A DNA stretch of 64,000 nt from Acarospora socialis (Eukaryota; Ascomycota; Lecanoromycetes; Acarosporales; Acarosporaceae). The notes under the pieces are model-generated. The model did no database searches, was not told where the DNA came from, and saw only the letters and a program-made list of their open reading frames with translations. Position numbers and translations under genes: made by a program. Shown piece by piece: positions 24,525 to 36,905 of the stretch. How positions within the stretch are numbered: the stretch's first letter is position 1; each line of letters begins with the position of its first letter. Where the stretch lies: contig JAMYGW020000004.1 of assembly GCA_025617375.2 (NCBI GenBank), forward strand, positions 558,001 through 622,000. The letters are read 5' to 3'.

Positions 24525-26213
24525 ATGCGGTCTCAAATCCGAAGCCCGATGGCAGCCTTGGCGCCAAGATCGAAGATAGCTGTCGGTATCACTTTGAACG
24601 ATGACCAACAAGACGCCTACGTGAGTTCGTATACCACATTAGACAAAATCGAAGGAGAAGTCTCGATCACGGCGCCTTGTGATACAAGCTTCGATGACAT
24701 TCTCATCACTTTCGAAGGTATGCAATTACTTTCCCGCCTCTATTTGATTGTTACCGCTTATCGGCCTACTTCAACTCGACACGAGGATGCACAACGCTAA
24801 CAGCACGCAGGATCTGCGAAAACTTATGTGGAGAGGATTGCGAGTGCGGCGGCTACTAACACTAGAACGAACGCCTTCCACAACTTCTTGAGACTGACCC
24901 AGCCGATCGATGATGAATCGCTACCACGCTCACGCGTCGCTGAGGCCGGACGAACGTACAGACTCCCGTTTCACTTCGTAGTTCCAGAACGACTTCTTCC
25001 ACAATCATGCGTCCACCCCCGGGAAAGCGAGCGGGTGCACGAGGCTCACTTGGAGCTCCCTCCGAGTCTTGGGGATCCCATGCTAGCTAGCGACGGCCAC
25101 TCTTTGCTGGATGATCTTGCACCAGATATGACCACCATCTCATACGCCATCAAAGTTCGGGTTGTTCGGAGACGAGAAGATGGCGGCAAGCCACTCATTC
25201 TCGTCGATAGCGCGAAGAAGCTTCGCATCATTCCATCCACCGACGAACAGCCACCATTGAACGTCACTGACGGTGAAGACGGAGACTACGTTCTTCGGAA
25301 GGAGAAAGTATTGAAGAAGGGCATGTTCAAAGGGAAACTGGGACGGTTGACGATGGAAACCACGCAGCCGAAAAGTCTAAATCTCCCGCCACCGAGATCA
25401 GAGCCATCGTGCCCTCCTACCACTATGGCGACGGTGAACTTACGGTTCGACCCGGCAGAGGAGAGGTCACAACCGCCTCGGTTAGGCCAACTATGGAACA
25501 GAATCAAAGTCGCGACCTTTTTCGCAACGCTTCCGTTGAGTGATTTCCCTACCAAGGCCGGGTTGAGCATCCATGAGAGCCAACGGGGATTGTTTGTCGA
25601 AACTCTAAACCTTTCCTCTCGTTGTGTGGAGTCCGCTCAATGGGAACAACACATCTCGTCTCACCCTCCGAGCCCTATCCGCAGAGATTCCGGCTGGTCG
25701 ACATCCTCCTCTGCCAGCACCCCTGAACGTGCATCCGCATACACAGGCAGGATCTTCTACACCGCCAAACTTCTGGTTCCCATAACGCTACCAAAACACA
25801 AGACATTCCCCCCAACCTTCCATAGCTGCCTCGCGTCCCGCATCTACGCCCTCGAGTTCTCCCTCAGCGTCCATACACCAGGTGCGACCGTCTCGGCGCA
25901 GACGATGCACCTCAAGGTCCCTCTACAGATCTCGTCAGCCCGTAACCTCCACGCCCACCCAGAGATATCCGCAGCCGAAGCGGAAGCCATTGCGGCCAGG
26001 GAAGCGGATGATTTCTTCAATCCAAGGTCCCTCGCTCCACCGAGTCCAGAGTATACAGAAAGGGCAGGGTTCGCACAGCCGCTGTCACCGTTGATAAGAC
26101 AGACGCCGTCGAACGCTGCACCGCCGCCGGGGTATTCTTTCATCGCGAGAGCAAGCCATGGCGTGCAGGTACCGATGCCGATACCACTTGGCATCTCATC
26201 CGCTTGTGGGTAG
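24525..26213 (+). CDS. Arrestin-like fold protein
   Basis: Exons 24525-24717 and 24811-26213 give 531 residues. The N-terminal part resembles arrestin-like N domains: SYTTLDKIEGEVSITAP, then FDDILITFEG|SAKTYVERI across the intron. A linker follows (PFHFVVPERLLPQSC) and then HLELPPSLGDP and LLDDLAPDMTTISYAIKVRV. LRKEKVLKKGMFKGKLGRL and a Ser/Pro-rich tail follow. No PPxY ubiquitin-ligase motif was noticed. Related fungal arrestins adapt Rsp5-type ligases to transporters or act in pH signalling; whether this one does is unknown. The start ATG is the first in frame, and an upstream non-coding exon is possible. Confidence 0.75.
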
Positions 26214-26848
26214 GGTATAGTCGTGCTCAAAGGTTCTCTTCAATTTGTTGTTTTTGGGGCGGAAGGGCAGGAGCGGCGTTTGTGGCACGATACGCGCTAC
26301 ATGACTGCTTCATCTCAACATGAAATGACTGGTAAGGTGGCGTACTCGAAAAGTGTTTCGTGATAATTTGATTTCTGGCGAGGTTTTGGCGAAGGACAAG
26401 TATATACCCTTCTATAGCGCAGCGAGGCTTTGATAGATAATGAATGCTCTATCGTAGCAAAGGACGTCCGCAGACAAGCAGATCTCTGGTCCCAGCTAGG
26501 CATCGGTGATACAAGCATGGCGATGTAGCCCTAAGTAGCCTTGCAGCAGTGATACACGGGTCAATACTATTCGAGTACGGTAGTTGCTCACTTTCGCATT
26601 GGTGAAGTAAATGGCAAAAACAGGGATAGTCCATGTCTCAAACGGCATTGATAAAGCCAGTTTGTCTACCCTACCTAGTAGCTTGTAAGGGCTCCCTTTT
26701 CGGCTAGGCCCGGTCGGAGCTCGAGCTCGCGATTCCGTCTCTTTGCTTCAAGATCGTCGTAGCTAAAACCATAACGTGTACCAGAACAGTAACAGCGAAA
26801 TCTCAAGTGCAAAGGACTGATACCATTCATAGCATCCGTCTGATCAAG
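26214..26848. other. Intergenic spacer
   Basis: About 630 bases. Nothing recognised beyond the expected terminator of the arrestin gene and promoter of the glycosylase gene. Confidence 0.5.
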
Positions 26849-27976
26849 ATGGGACGACGTCCAAGTATGAAAACGGACCAAGACTCGCCGGAGAACATCC
26901 TGCGGCCGACCACGTTCAATGGCAAATTAGAGCAATACAGCTACAGCAGCACGACGACAGCAACAGGGAGGACGGCAGGGAGGACGATGATCTCGCCCAC
27001 GAAGCGCATCACACGAAGCCACAGCAGAGCCCTCACACCCTGCACACCACCCACCTCCGCTCTCCCACTCAAAACTAAAACCCACCTCGTCCCCACCCCT
27101 CCCTCTTCCACCACCTCCACCACCACGTCCACGTCCACGTTCACATCGACCCCCACCAGCAAAAAGCGCAAACGCCCCACTTCCACCCCCACATCCACAT
27201 CCACATCCACCACCGCAACCAAATACGACCACATTCCCAACAACCTAACCGACGCCCTCAGCCCCAACCTCATCCTCCTCTTCATCGGCGTCAACCCCGG
27301 CCTCACGACCGCCCTCACCGGCCACGCCTACGCGCACCCCTCCAACCTCTTCTGGAAGCTCCTCCACAGCTCCCACATCACGCCTCGCCGCTGCCTCCCC
27401 TCCGAAACGCACGCCCTGCCGCGCCTGTACGGCCTCGGCAACACGAACATCGTGACGCGCCCCACGCGCGACGCGTCGGAGCTCTCGCGCGCCGAGATGG
27501 ATGCTGGCGTCGGGGTGCTGGAGGAGAAGGTGAGGCGGTGGAGGCCGGAGGCGGTGTGTGTGGTGGGGAAGGGGATTTGGGAGGCGATTTGGAGGGTCCG
27601 GAGGGGGAGGGGGTTGCGGAGGGAGGAGTTTCGGTATGGGTGGCAGGATGTGGGGGAGAAGATGGGGAGGGATGAAGAAGGGGGGTGGGAGGGGGCTCGG
27701 GTTTTCGTGGCGACGACGACGAGCGGGTTGGCGGCGGGGATGAGGCCGTGGGAGAAGGAGGAGGTGTGGAGGCCGTTGGGGGAGTGGGTTTGTGGGAGGA
27801 GGAGGGAGAGGGGGTGGGTTGTTGAGGGGGAGGGAGGAGGAGACGTGGGTGGGAAGGAGGGAGGGACGGTTGGAGGGTTGGAAGAGGAGGAGAAGGAAGA
27901 GGTCGAGGAGGCCGAACGGAAGAGGAAGATGCAGGTTGGGGCGAGGGTGGAGGATGGACCGGAAGTAGAAGGATGA
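26849..27976 (+). CDS. TDG/MUG-type G:T/U mismatch DNA glycosylase
   Basis: Uracil-DNA glycosylase superfamily, TDG/MUG branch, which removes U or T opposite G in base-excision repair. Single frame of 375 residues from ATG 26849; the frame is open further upstream only from non-ATG codons. The first 125 residues are basic and Ser/Thr/Pro-rich (low complexity). The catalytic domain starts at LLFIGVNPGLTTALTGHAYA (about residues 144-165), where the Asn of GVNPG is the family's water-activating residue. It continues HPSNLFWKLLHSS and GLGNTNIVTRPT, then the late substrate-clamp region TTSGLAAGM (about 288-297). The acidic and basic tail is low complexity. Composition flips from C-rich (27050-27480) to G-rich (27500-27960) on one strand. 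Confidence 0.88.
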   Translation: MGRRPSMKTDQDSPENILRPTTFNGKLEQYSYSSTTTATGRTAGRTMISPTKRITRSHSRALTPCTPPTSALPLKTKTHLVPTPPSSTTSTTTSTSTFTSTPTSKKRKRPTSTPTSTSTSTTATKYDHIPNNLTDALSPNLILLFIGVNPGLTTALTGHAYAHPSNLFWKLLHSSHITPRRCLPSETHALPRLYGLGNTNIVTRPTRDASELSRAEMDAGVGVLEEKVRRWRPEAVCVVGKGIWEAIWRVRRGRGLRREEFRYGWQDVGEKMGRDEEGGWEGARVFVATTTSGLAAGMRPWEKEEVWRPLGEWVCGRRRERGWVVEGEGGGDVGGKEGGTVGGLEEEEKEEVEEAERKRKMQVGARVEDGPEVEG

Positions 27977-28930
27977 TGATGATCGCTAAAGATAATGGGA
28001 AAGCGAGATATAAAAGGATAGGCTGACGCTCTTCTCTGGTTCATCCGTCGCCATCTCTACACAAGCTACCTTCTACACTTTGTATTTACCAACCTGCAAT
28101 CTACTCAAGCATCACCTTTTGAATCGATCGCGGTTATGCAGGAGAAACGAGCCAGGGAAACGGACCTAGAGGCAGCCGGACAGGCAGCCGGACAGATAGC
28201 AGAGAGCCATGAAGGAATTGTTCATCAACAAATCTGAGCGGGAGGATCCACCAGCGGCTACTGAATATTTGTTGAGTAGATTGGCGGTAGAAGAAGGAGA
28301 AAATTGGGGGCCGGTCGGGCTAACTGCTGTATTTGACAGGGATGACGGGGAGATGAAAAGGGAAGGGACAGAGTGGGAAGGAGTTCCTCGGGACTGAACC
28401 CTGGGGCTGAGGTTGGAAAAGAAGGGGTGGGTGGTGGTGAGTAAGTCGAGTTTGTGATTGAGGACAAGGACGAGGGCGGGAGATGGAGGAAGGAGAGGAC
28501 GTGCCGAATAGAGGTTGTAATCAGTAGACAGAGTATGATGTGCGGCAGGCGACAAGATCATTATTGAAAGTAGTAATGTGAATACCCTCCGCTATACCGC
28601 CTGCATAGGAATTGAACCTTATCAAGTCTTGCATGGTTGTCATTCCGGCGACACTTCCGTAAAGGCCGTTGGCCAAACGGTGCAAGGCAAACGACACATG
28701 TCTCGAATGCTTGCAGTTGGACCTCACCGCTGCGTGTGTAGACCTCACACTGTAGTTTGCAGAGACTTACTTCACAACGAATCTCAGCCTTCTGTGGTTG
28801 TGTTACTTGCTACGTTCACTAACAGCCTCCTCCACTAATCTCATCCAGCAATATCAGACAGACCGTCCCACTCACCACCTTCTCGCACACAAGTACCACC
28901 ACCAACTCACCCGCAACCAACATCTCAATC
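27977..28930. other. Spacer with promoter-like start and no supported gene
   Basis: About 950 bases. A TATAAAAG box near 28011 is followed by a CT-rich stretch and an ATG at 28136. That ATG opens only a 33-codon frame containing a 12-bp duplication (GGCAGCCGGACA, 28171-28194). A 62-codon frame at 28209-28397 has no domain. It may be a long 5' leader of the dsRBD gene, or a short gene I cannot support. Confidence 0.4.
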
Positions 28931-30610
28931 ATGGCAGATCTCCTCCAATACCTCGTCCCCCAAAGCTCCCAAGAAAGCTTCCACTCCTCCCCCGAAACGT
29001 TCCAAGACGCCACACACAAGCAGGACCGATCCCCAACACCAGACCGCCAACCCGCATCCCCAGCCCCAGCCCCAGCCCCAACAACCAAGCCCAAGCAATC
29101 CGACACCACAATCGCCGCCCTCCAAGCCGCCGGCCTAAGCGTGCAAGACGTCAACACCTACCTCAACGACCCATCGAACATGACCCTGCTCGCCTCGACC
29201 AAGAAGCGCAAGGGCACCACCCACTCCAGCACCACCACGATCTCCTCCAGCACCACTTCTCACCTCAACCCCAGCACCTCCACGTCCACCGCCCCTCCAA
29301 CCCCCGAACCCATCCAGCTCGGCGCCCCCAAATCCTCCCACCACGTCACGCAGCTCATGCACCTCGCTCAAGAGCGCGGCCTGCGGCCGATCTTCGATTT
29401 CGCGGAGCCGGTGCCGATGCGCTTCAGCGTTGTGTTGCGGGTCGGGGAGTCGGTCGTGTCACTGGGCGGAGATGGAGATGGAGAGGGAGAGGGAGAGGGA
29501 GAGGGAGAAAGGGATGTGACGTTCGGGTCGAAGCGGGAAGCCAAGGAGGCCGTTGCCGCGAAGGGAGTCGAGGTGCTGAAGGAGACGCCGGTGCCTGGGT
29601 CTGGGCCTGCGGGCACAGGGGCGGGGGCGGAGGAGAATTGGGTGGGGAAACTGGCCGGTAGGGGATACCAGTCTCTTCTATCCCTTCTTTGAGGCCGTGT
29701 GGTGCAAATCGGGGTGGGTTAGCTGGCTAGCTAGATATCACCGCACCCCTCCCCGCCTTTTTGACTAAAGAACGCACTTCACCTTCCATACTGACGCCCT
29801 GCCCTCCCGGCCTACGCAGAAGTCTACACCACCGCAGCCGCCGCGGAAGGACCCATCTACACCGAATACGCCCTCGGCACCAACTACGCCTGCGAATGCG
29901 TGATCCCCGCGCGACCCGACGTCCCCTTCGGCGCCCGCACGCGGCCCTTTCCGAACAAGAAAGCGGCCAAGGCGAACGCGGCGCGGGAGGCGGTGCTGTG
30001 GTTGGTTGAGAGGGGGGACATGGTCCGCACGGCGGAGGGGACGTATGTCGTGAACAACGTCGGCAGCGGGAAGAAGAGGAAGGGGAAGAGCGGCGCGGGG
30101 GTGACGGCCATCGTGGCGGCGGAAAAAAGCGAGAGGAACGATACCGGTACCGGTACCGGTGACGGTGTTGCCAGTGCCGGTGGGGGCGCGGAGAGGAAGG
30201 AAGCCAGTTTCGCGGCGAGGGTCAACGGTATCCCTTCCCTTCCCTTCCCTTCCCCTCTCTTACCCTTTTCCTTTCCCTCCCACAAACCCCGCTTGTGCCC
30301 CCCCCCCTCCCCACCCGCTTCTCTTCCTGAACGCGCCCGCTAAGAACTGGAAACAGAACTCTGCCCCATCCTCGGCCTCTCCCCGCCCGAATACCGCCTC
30401 GTCCAATCGCCGCAAGCGCCGAGCATGTACAGCGGCGCCGCGCACTTCGTCCACAACCCGCTGCTGAACGGCAACGCGCCCGTCGGCGAGGTCCGGCTCG
30501 TGTTTGGGCGCAAGAACGCCAAGGAGGCGTGTGCGGAGAAGGTGTTGGGTTTCTTGGGAGGGGTGCTGAGGAAGAGAAGAGGCGGGGCGGGTGGGGGTGG
30601 GGAGTTGTGA
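28931..30610 (+). CDS. Protein with three dsRNA-binding-like domains
   Basis: Exons 28931-29657, 29820-30227, 30345-30610 give 466 residues. A proline-rich N-terminus precedes three segments that each look like a dsRBD. The first (about 137-217) is VTQLMHLAQERGLRPIFDF, a beta hairpin, then FGSKREAKEAVAAKGVEVL. The second (about 250-306) is PIYTEYALGTNYACECVI, then FPNKKAAKANAAREAVLWL. The third (about 380-451) is LCPILGLSPPEYRLVQSP, then GRKNAKEACAEKVLGFL. Each ends with the KKxAKxxAA-type helix that contacts the RNA groove. No RNase III, helicase or other catalytic domain is present, so it is an accessory RNA-binding protein. A link to RNA silencing would be a guess. A (GAGGGA)n tract codes an acidic GDGEGEGE loop in domain 1. 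Confidence 0.72.
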
Positions 30611-31660
30611 GGAGGAGGCGGGTATAGGTCTGGGTGGTGGGTGCTTGCTTTCCTTCCTTCTCGTTGGATTTGCGGCGTGATGGGTGGGGGATGTGCTTGT
30701 TGCAATGACAACAGTACCGCTGGGATGAGATCTACGAGCTACGAGCTACGACGACACGCTCTCACTTCTCTCTTCGCTAGTTCGTGTGAGCTTAGGATAA
30801 AGGGGCTGGTGATAGGAAAGAACATGGGTTGACTCGAATGGAGACTGGATCATAGATACGTAGCGCAGCGTAGCGTATGGACGGACTGATGGATGGATGG
30901 TAAATACATGCATTGCGTAACGTCAACGGACCGGATAAGGATATGACATGACCGCACCATGGGAAGGAAAAACAAACTGCAAAACAACCACAACGAGGAT
31001 ATTGAGATGAGGAACAGAAATTGACAACCCCACCGACCGATTTCTGTCTGCCTTACTCCGCGCTCCGCTTTTTGGGGGGGGTTTCCGTCCTGCTCATGCT
31101 CATGCTCCTGCTCATGCTCCTGTCCGACTGTTCGACCGCCCACCTTGCGTGTAACTCTCTTCATCGTTGACGGTATGTGTGTGTATTTTGTAGAAGATGG
31201 ACATGGAAGTGCGGGTTCATTAGGTTGTGATATGTGAGTTGGGTAAGGGCTTGGAACAGGAAAGTGAAAAGGGAAATATCTGATGGTGAGCATAACAACA
31301 AGTTGGGCATAATGGGTATGTAGTTCAGTTTAGCTGTAAGGACAGGGAATACGTTCAGCTGGAAAATGAAAGGGAGATTGTGTCCACGAACTCTATATGA
31401 AAAGGGTTGCAAAACAAGCAGGACAATAAAGATATGACACGCAGTGAGGTATAGTCGTGAGGAAGCAGGGATGGTACTCAACGCCCAGACAAAGTGACAC
31501 CGGATTAGCAAGAGCCCGCGGATGCCTTCCCAACCGAGCCTTCTCGTCAGGTCCGACGCGAGTTGATAGATGATTGACGGAAGAAGGCCCGGATGCACGC
31601 GTGCTAGCGAAGAAGAGGACAAGGCGCGAGTGGGGAAGGGTCGGACTATGTGAATGCAGT
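30611..31660. other. Convergent spacer (3' ends of dsRBD gene and somA)
   Basis: About 1 kb without a gene. It holds the terminators of two converging genes. A CTCATG/CTCCTG hexamer cluster lies near 31092-31122. Confidence 0.5.
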
Positions 31661-34600
31661 CTAAATGTCTCCTGCACCCGCCTCGACCCCGTCGGCGTTT
31701 CCGAAGTTGAGGGAGGCATCGAAAGTGTAAGCCACTTGCGGGTCCTCCTCGTTCAGGAAAGAGTCGAAATCGAAGTTATGCAAGACATCTTCGCCATCCA
31801 GCGAGCCGTATTGTAGATTGAACTGATCGACCTGATGCGTGATGCCGTCAGTTAAAATATCCTTTGGGTATGTAAAGAAAGTCTTCGGGCCGGTCGAAGA
31901 AAAAGGAAGGCGATAAGGAAAGATGGGTGGAATCCTGCATTTGCGAGGACATAGTCCCATCGAGGGGAGTCTGGGCCTCTCCAAACGAGGGAGTTTCGAC
32001 CACAGAAGGACAGTCTGGATCTGGGTTGGTCAAGCCACCCTGCGACGCAGCTTCACTGTACGGAGCAAAGATTCCGCTAGTGAAAGCCACCTCCTGAGAT
32101 CCCAGCGCTTCCGAGATGGGATAGTCTTCATAAGCGGTCTCTTCTAGCCAAGGCGAGAATATGTCCTCGAAGGTGTTTGTGCTTCGAGACATATCGCCAT
32201 ACGAGCTAGAAGATGCCTTGTTGTGGGGCTGGGTAATCTCATAACAAGGGTTGACATTGGTGTCGAAGGAAGTTGTGTCAAATAAAAATTCAGTGAAAGT
32301 GTGGAGCCCTACATCAGGTTCATCAATTGAGCCGAACGGCGGGACCGAATTTGGATCTGCCTGTAGCGGTGCGGAAGACGCTGGTACGGATGTGGATGCT
32401 TGAGCAGGATTCGCTCCGTTCGTAGTCTTCTGATTATTGAACGAGTTGGGATGCATGGGGATGATCGGTGTGGACGGCGTTGGCGTTGGGGGTGGTTCCG
32501 CTTCGGATGGCGTCGCAGCGGCGTTGAGCGTCGCGGTTGATCCCTTCTTCGTAGGCCGCTAAGAAACAGTGGCACATTAGTCATTATGTCAATAGCCAAT
32601 TCGGTTCTAACAGTTACCTTGCGAGGTTCTTTTGAATCCTTTTTGCCTTTAGGGTTGGCCTTATTGGACTGTTGCGGAGTTGGAGGTGCGGCAGGCTGTT
32701 GAGGCGAGGACGGTTGAGTCCGACCATTGCTGACTCCTCCGACCGGAGGTGGCTGTGGCGGTGGCATGGCATTTCTCTGTTGAGGCGTGCCCAGCTGTTG
32801 AGGTTGCTGTGGTTGAGAGATTTGCTGCATTATTGGCGCTTGACCTTGTGGACCTTGCCAATTTCCGTTCTGCATACGGCCACTGGCTTGCATTCGTGCC
32901 ATCGCCTCGAGTTGTGGATTGCCGGGTTGACCGTTGAAGCCTGGATGTGAGCTTGGAGGTCTCATCATTACACCATTCGGCCCAACGCCACCCATGCCGT
33001 CGGCCATCGCCTTCATTTGAGCATTAAAGAACTGCGGCTGCATATCAGGCGGCATCTGACCCCCAAAGTTCATGGCGGCGGGTGAACCCCGCCCCTGCGG
33101 CATGCTACCATCAGGGAGTGGCGATCCAGGAAGTCCGGATGGGCCCATCTTTGGGGTTCCACGTTTCATCTGGTCATTCGGGTTCGGGGAAGGACCAGAT
33201 CTGCTTCCCTGAGGCGACATGCCTTGAGGCAAACCTGGCTGTCCCGGCACCCCTGGTTGACCGTCTGTTCGAGTCATGCTGTCTTGTTCCTGGCGCGCCA
33301 TCAACAGCCGTTTCTTGTTCTGTTGTTCAAGCAGCATGAGCTGCATCTGATAATCTTGAAGGGCATGATTGCCACTCTGGCCATTGGCAGCTGGCATGCC
33401 TCGGATCGGTCCTTGATTGCCAGCGTAATATTCGGTCATGGCGCCGAGTTGCTGCGGGTCGGTGCCTTGCTGCATCATCGGCGACCCCTGGCCCGGCATC
33501 CCGGTAGGGTTTGGCATACCCTTTGGCACCTGGTTATTCAAGGCTGAGCGTTGATGCTGTGCCAGGTTTTGAGCATATACCTGAATAGATTTATTTTGCA
33601 CTTGAGGATTTTGTTGCTGGAATGAGTTGAGCTGCGTCTCCGACAGAACGTTTGGGTTAATGCCGTGCTGAATCAGTAGCGCATTCGCTTGCCGGGCGGG
33701 ATCATGGCCGCCTTGCTGGCCTTGCATGCCCTGAGGCTGCCCTCTGCCGTTTGGTCCCATGCCGTTGGGCCCGATCCCATTCGGACCCATCTGTTGACCG
33801 TTGAACTGTCCGCCCTCGAGACGGGGTCGCTTCGATGGCGACGGTGCGTTCTCCGCCGAAGAGGGTGACTGCGGCCGTTGACCGTTGATATCGATGTCCG
33901 AACCGTTCCTCTGCATCTGTTGTTGCATCATTTGCTGATTCTTGGCCATTTGCGCCATTTGCTGTGGAGTCCTATTGCGCACGTGGTCAGTCTCCCTCCA
34001 GTAAACTCTACATGAGTGATCCGGTGATCGAATGGTCAGTGTAGACAATCAAGGCCGGCTTACGGTTGCACATACGCGTTACGGCTGTTCTGCAGCGCTT
34101 TATGCCTCATGTCGTTCTGGTTCATGTTCATCCCGTTCGCCTGCATGTTTCTCATGAGCGTTTGATATTGACTCATCTGTCCAGGCATCATTTGGGGGTT
34201 CATATGTCGAAGTAGTTGCTGTTGTTGATCCTGGCGCAGGCGCGATTGATGCTGCAGGCAAAACTGTTAGAATTGCGAGAACAACACAACACAGCCGACA
34301 ATACCTGAGTATGTTGCACATATTGCAAAGCGGGTCCGGCATCGCCTGGCTTAGGTTTCTTGCTGCGTTGTGCGCTGTAGATATCCCAGAACAGACACCA
34401 CCAATCGAATAGAAACGAGTTGTCCGGGCAGTCAGATGGCACGTTGGGTATCGGCAGTTTATCTGCGGCTTTCGAGTGCAGGTCGTCTTTCGAATCTGTA
34501 TCCATCGAGTTTTCATCGACACCGTTTACATCGCCGTCCCGACGCCGACCGGGACTGAGCTTGGTCTGTGGGGTATGGCTAATGGGAACATTGCTCTTCA

Positions 34601-34796
34601 GGAAAGTTTCGGCACAGGTGTAGAGCTCGTTTTTGATAAAGTAGTCGTATATGTAGGTGTTGAGAGACATTCGCGAGCTGTCTGGTGGATTGCCGTTCGT
34701 TCGTGACGGGCCTGGGCCGACCGTATTGTTCATCATCGGCATGCCGCCAACAGGACCGCCCATAGCGTTCATGCCCGCCATACCCATCTGATTCAT
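31661..34796 (-). CDS. somA: SomA/Flo8/Som1-type LisH transcriptional regulator
   Basis: Regulator of adhesion, development and virulence acting with the cAMP-PKA pathway in filamentous fungi (SomA in Aspergillus, Som1 in Magnaporthe, Flo8 in yeasts). Exons supported: 34796-34305, 34251-34064, 33971-32618, then 32558 onward. The N-terminus MNQMGMAGMNAMGG is typical of SomA. The LisH/LUFS motif (SLNTYIYDYFIKNELYTCAE) lies at about residues 44-66. FLFDWWCLFWDIYSAQRSKK follows. The middle is Gln/Met/Pro/Gly-rich, with a basic KGKKDSKEPRK patch at the end of exon 3. Exon 4 begins RPTKKGSTATLNAAATPSE. The last part ends NFDFDSFLNEEDPQ...GVEAGAGDI, a conserved acidic tail. It lies in another frame, so one more intron exists between about 32050 and 31827; its exact ends are unresolved. 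Stop at 31661-31663. Confidence 0.88.
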
Positions 34797-36905
34797 GGTT
34801 GCGACCGGGAAAGACAGGCCACTCTGGGTGATTGCGGACTTTTCGGGCGTGATAACGACAAGCTGCTCACTATCGGGCTGGTCTCGTATGGAAAGCGCTC
34901 AGCCCATGTATGGGCGAACGGGCTCGGCAACAGAGAAGTGAAAGACCGATGGCGACAGCTCCGGTCGCGACCGCAAATGGGTCTGAATCACCGTCGACGA
35001 GCCACTTGGATGCAGTGTATTTGACGTTGGTGATGCGTATGCAACGTGAGTCGTACCGGAGTAGTGATGACCAGCAGCGGAGTGTGGCCTTGTAGGAAAG
35101 GGGACCTCCGAACCTAATCGCGCCCGCAGGTGTGAGTAACACAAGCCAGGCCAAGAAGCGATGGTGGCAACAGCGAAGAGCGAATGTAGAAGTGAAAGTC
35201 AAGAATCGAGTGGGGAGAACACCCGGTTCGGTGGGCGACAACAAGGACTGATAGCGACAACAACGGCGAGCTGAACTGGCTAACAGGGTTTCGGTGTCTT
35301 GGGGGGAATGGGATGTGCTGTTCGGGTGATCTGCGAGATGAACGGAAGGTTTGGTATGGTATGGTATGGTACCTTCGTCTGGTTTGGTAAAGTGAGGTCA
35401 AGTATGGTAAAGTTAGTCCGCGGTCAGGGAAAGCGTCCTCGCTACCTAAGGTGGTCGTACTCCGGATGTGGGGAGAGATGGAAAAGCCCAGCGGGAGGAA
35501 ATAGTAGATTGAAGCGAAGAAGACTGTGAAGTGGTGGAATTGGGGCGTCCGTCAGGCTGCCGGGCGTACTTATGATCACGTTCCAATAGATTACGGTAAA
35601 GTACTCGTACTGCTATAGCCCTCCCCCGCTGAATTGAAATGCGGTACGGAGTATTCCGTATTGGTTGTAGGACATCCACTAGGTGTCGTGATGGGGACTG
35701 TGAATATTCTCTTGCGGACGTGTGAAGAGGAAGAAGAACGATTATGATATGTGGCTCGGATCCGGCGGTATCTGCAGTAGTGACACTGAGGAGTTAGGGC
35801 CTCATCCAGAGGGAAATATTATGTTGTTGGATGAGGGTTAGAATTTTGACAGAATATCCAGAACGGGACTGTGTCAGGTAGAGTAGAGTACGGAGTACAG
35901 TAGGTACGGTAGTAGACGTTATAAGGTATTCGAATTTGGACAGTAAAGGTACTCTGTACTGTGAAGGACCTACCTAGGTAGATGAGGTACGAGTACCTAT
36001 TGTGTACCGGGTGGCCCGGTGCCGCTTATTGAAAAATGGGCGCGCCTGCTCTGCGCCTGCTCACTGCGCGCGAAACACCATTTGGGTATCATTTGCAGGG
36101 TCCCAAACGGACTTTGGCTTCCCATCCCATGTCACCATACTCATCGAGCGATCTATGGGGCTCGTCGCCTCTGGGGTCATGATGTCACGCGATTGTTGTT
36201 TCTGACATCCGAGGCTCAGCGTGACTGCCTTTCTCCTTCGTCAGAGAGTATATGGGCTTTGATTGGCCATTAGGGCGGCGGAAGAATGAGCGTTAGCGCC
36301 GGTATTGACTCCAACGACCCTAACTGATATTGAAGCATTTCTGCTCCTCACCGTTCCAGGAACATCAGACACTGGGCATACAGGACGGTATCAAACGCTG
36401 TCCTGGCCCCGCGCTGCTCGCGATCATTGAAAGATACCTTAGTCTATCTCTGCGCCTCGCGATTCCGGGGAAGGTAGACCAAACGGTGTATAAAGTACGT
36501 CGGAGCACCGCCATCGGTGCCTGTATCGTGACGTCTCACTGCTGTACTTCGCTGGATTGGAAGACTTTGCTGCAGAGCCAGGTAGGAATGGATCGAGGGT
36601 GAGAAAGACTGTTGGACGATGAAACAGTTCACCAATCCAGGAGCCCAGGGTCCATGTGATGCTAATTCCGAACCCATGCATTTCCCGTATAGGCGAGCCA
36701 TTGACGTTCGCTCAAGTCTAAAAATTTTTCTCCACCCTGAAACTCCCCAAGATTGTCGACCACGCCATGATCGAAGTGTGCGTCAAGTGCACCAAAGTTG
36801 CAGATTACCCCAGATTTTGCGAACCCGCTTATGCACCAGCACCCCAGACTACCGAGCACCTCGAAGACTCGACTCACCGTCGTTGAGACAGCCCATCTTC
36901 AATAC
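34797..36905. other. Promoter region of somA and spacer to BET3
   Basis: About 2.1 kb without a supported gene; long upstream regions are usual for somA-like regulators. It contains TACCTAGGTA (35971-35980), GTACGGAGTA-type words (about 35642, 35888), a small inverted TACGGAGTATTCCGTA (35644-35659) and a (GGTAT)n tract near 35356-35371. Confidence 0.5.

Noticed and set aside
27328-28044. 238-codon minus frame rich in Ser/Pro
   Set aside because: Antisense shadow of the G-rich half of the glycosylase gene.
28798-29661. 287-codon plus frame rich in Arg/His/Pro
   Set aside because: Out-of-frame shadow of dsRBD exon 1; low complexity caused by C-rich composition.
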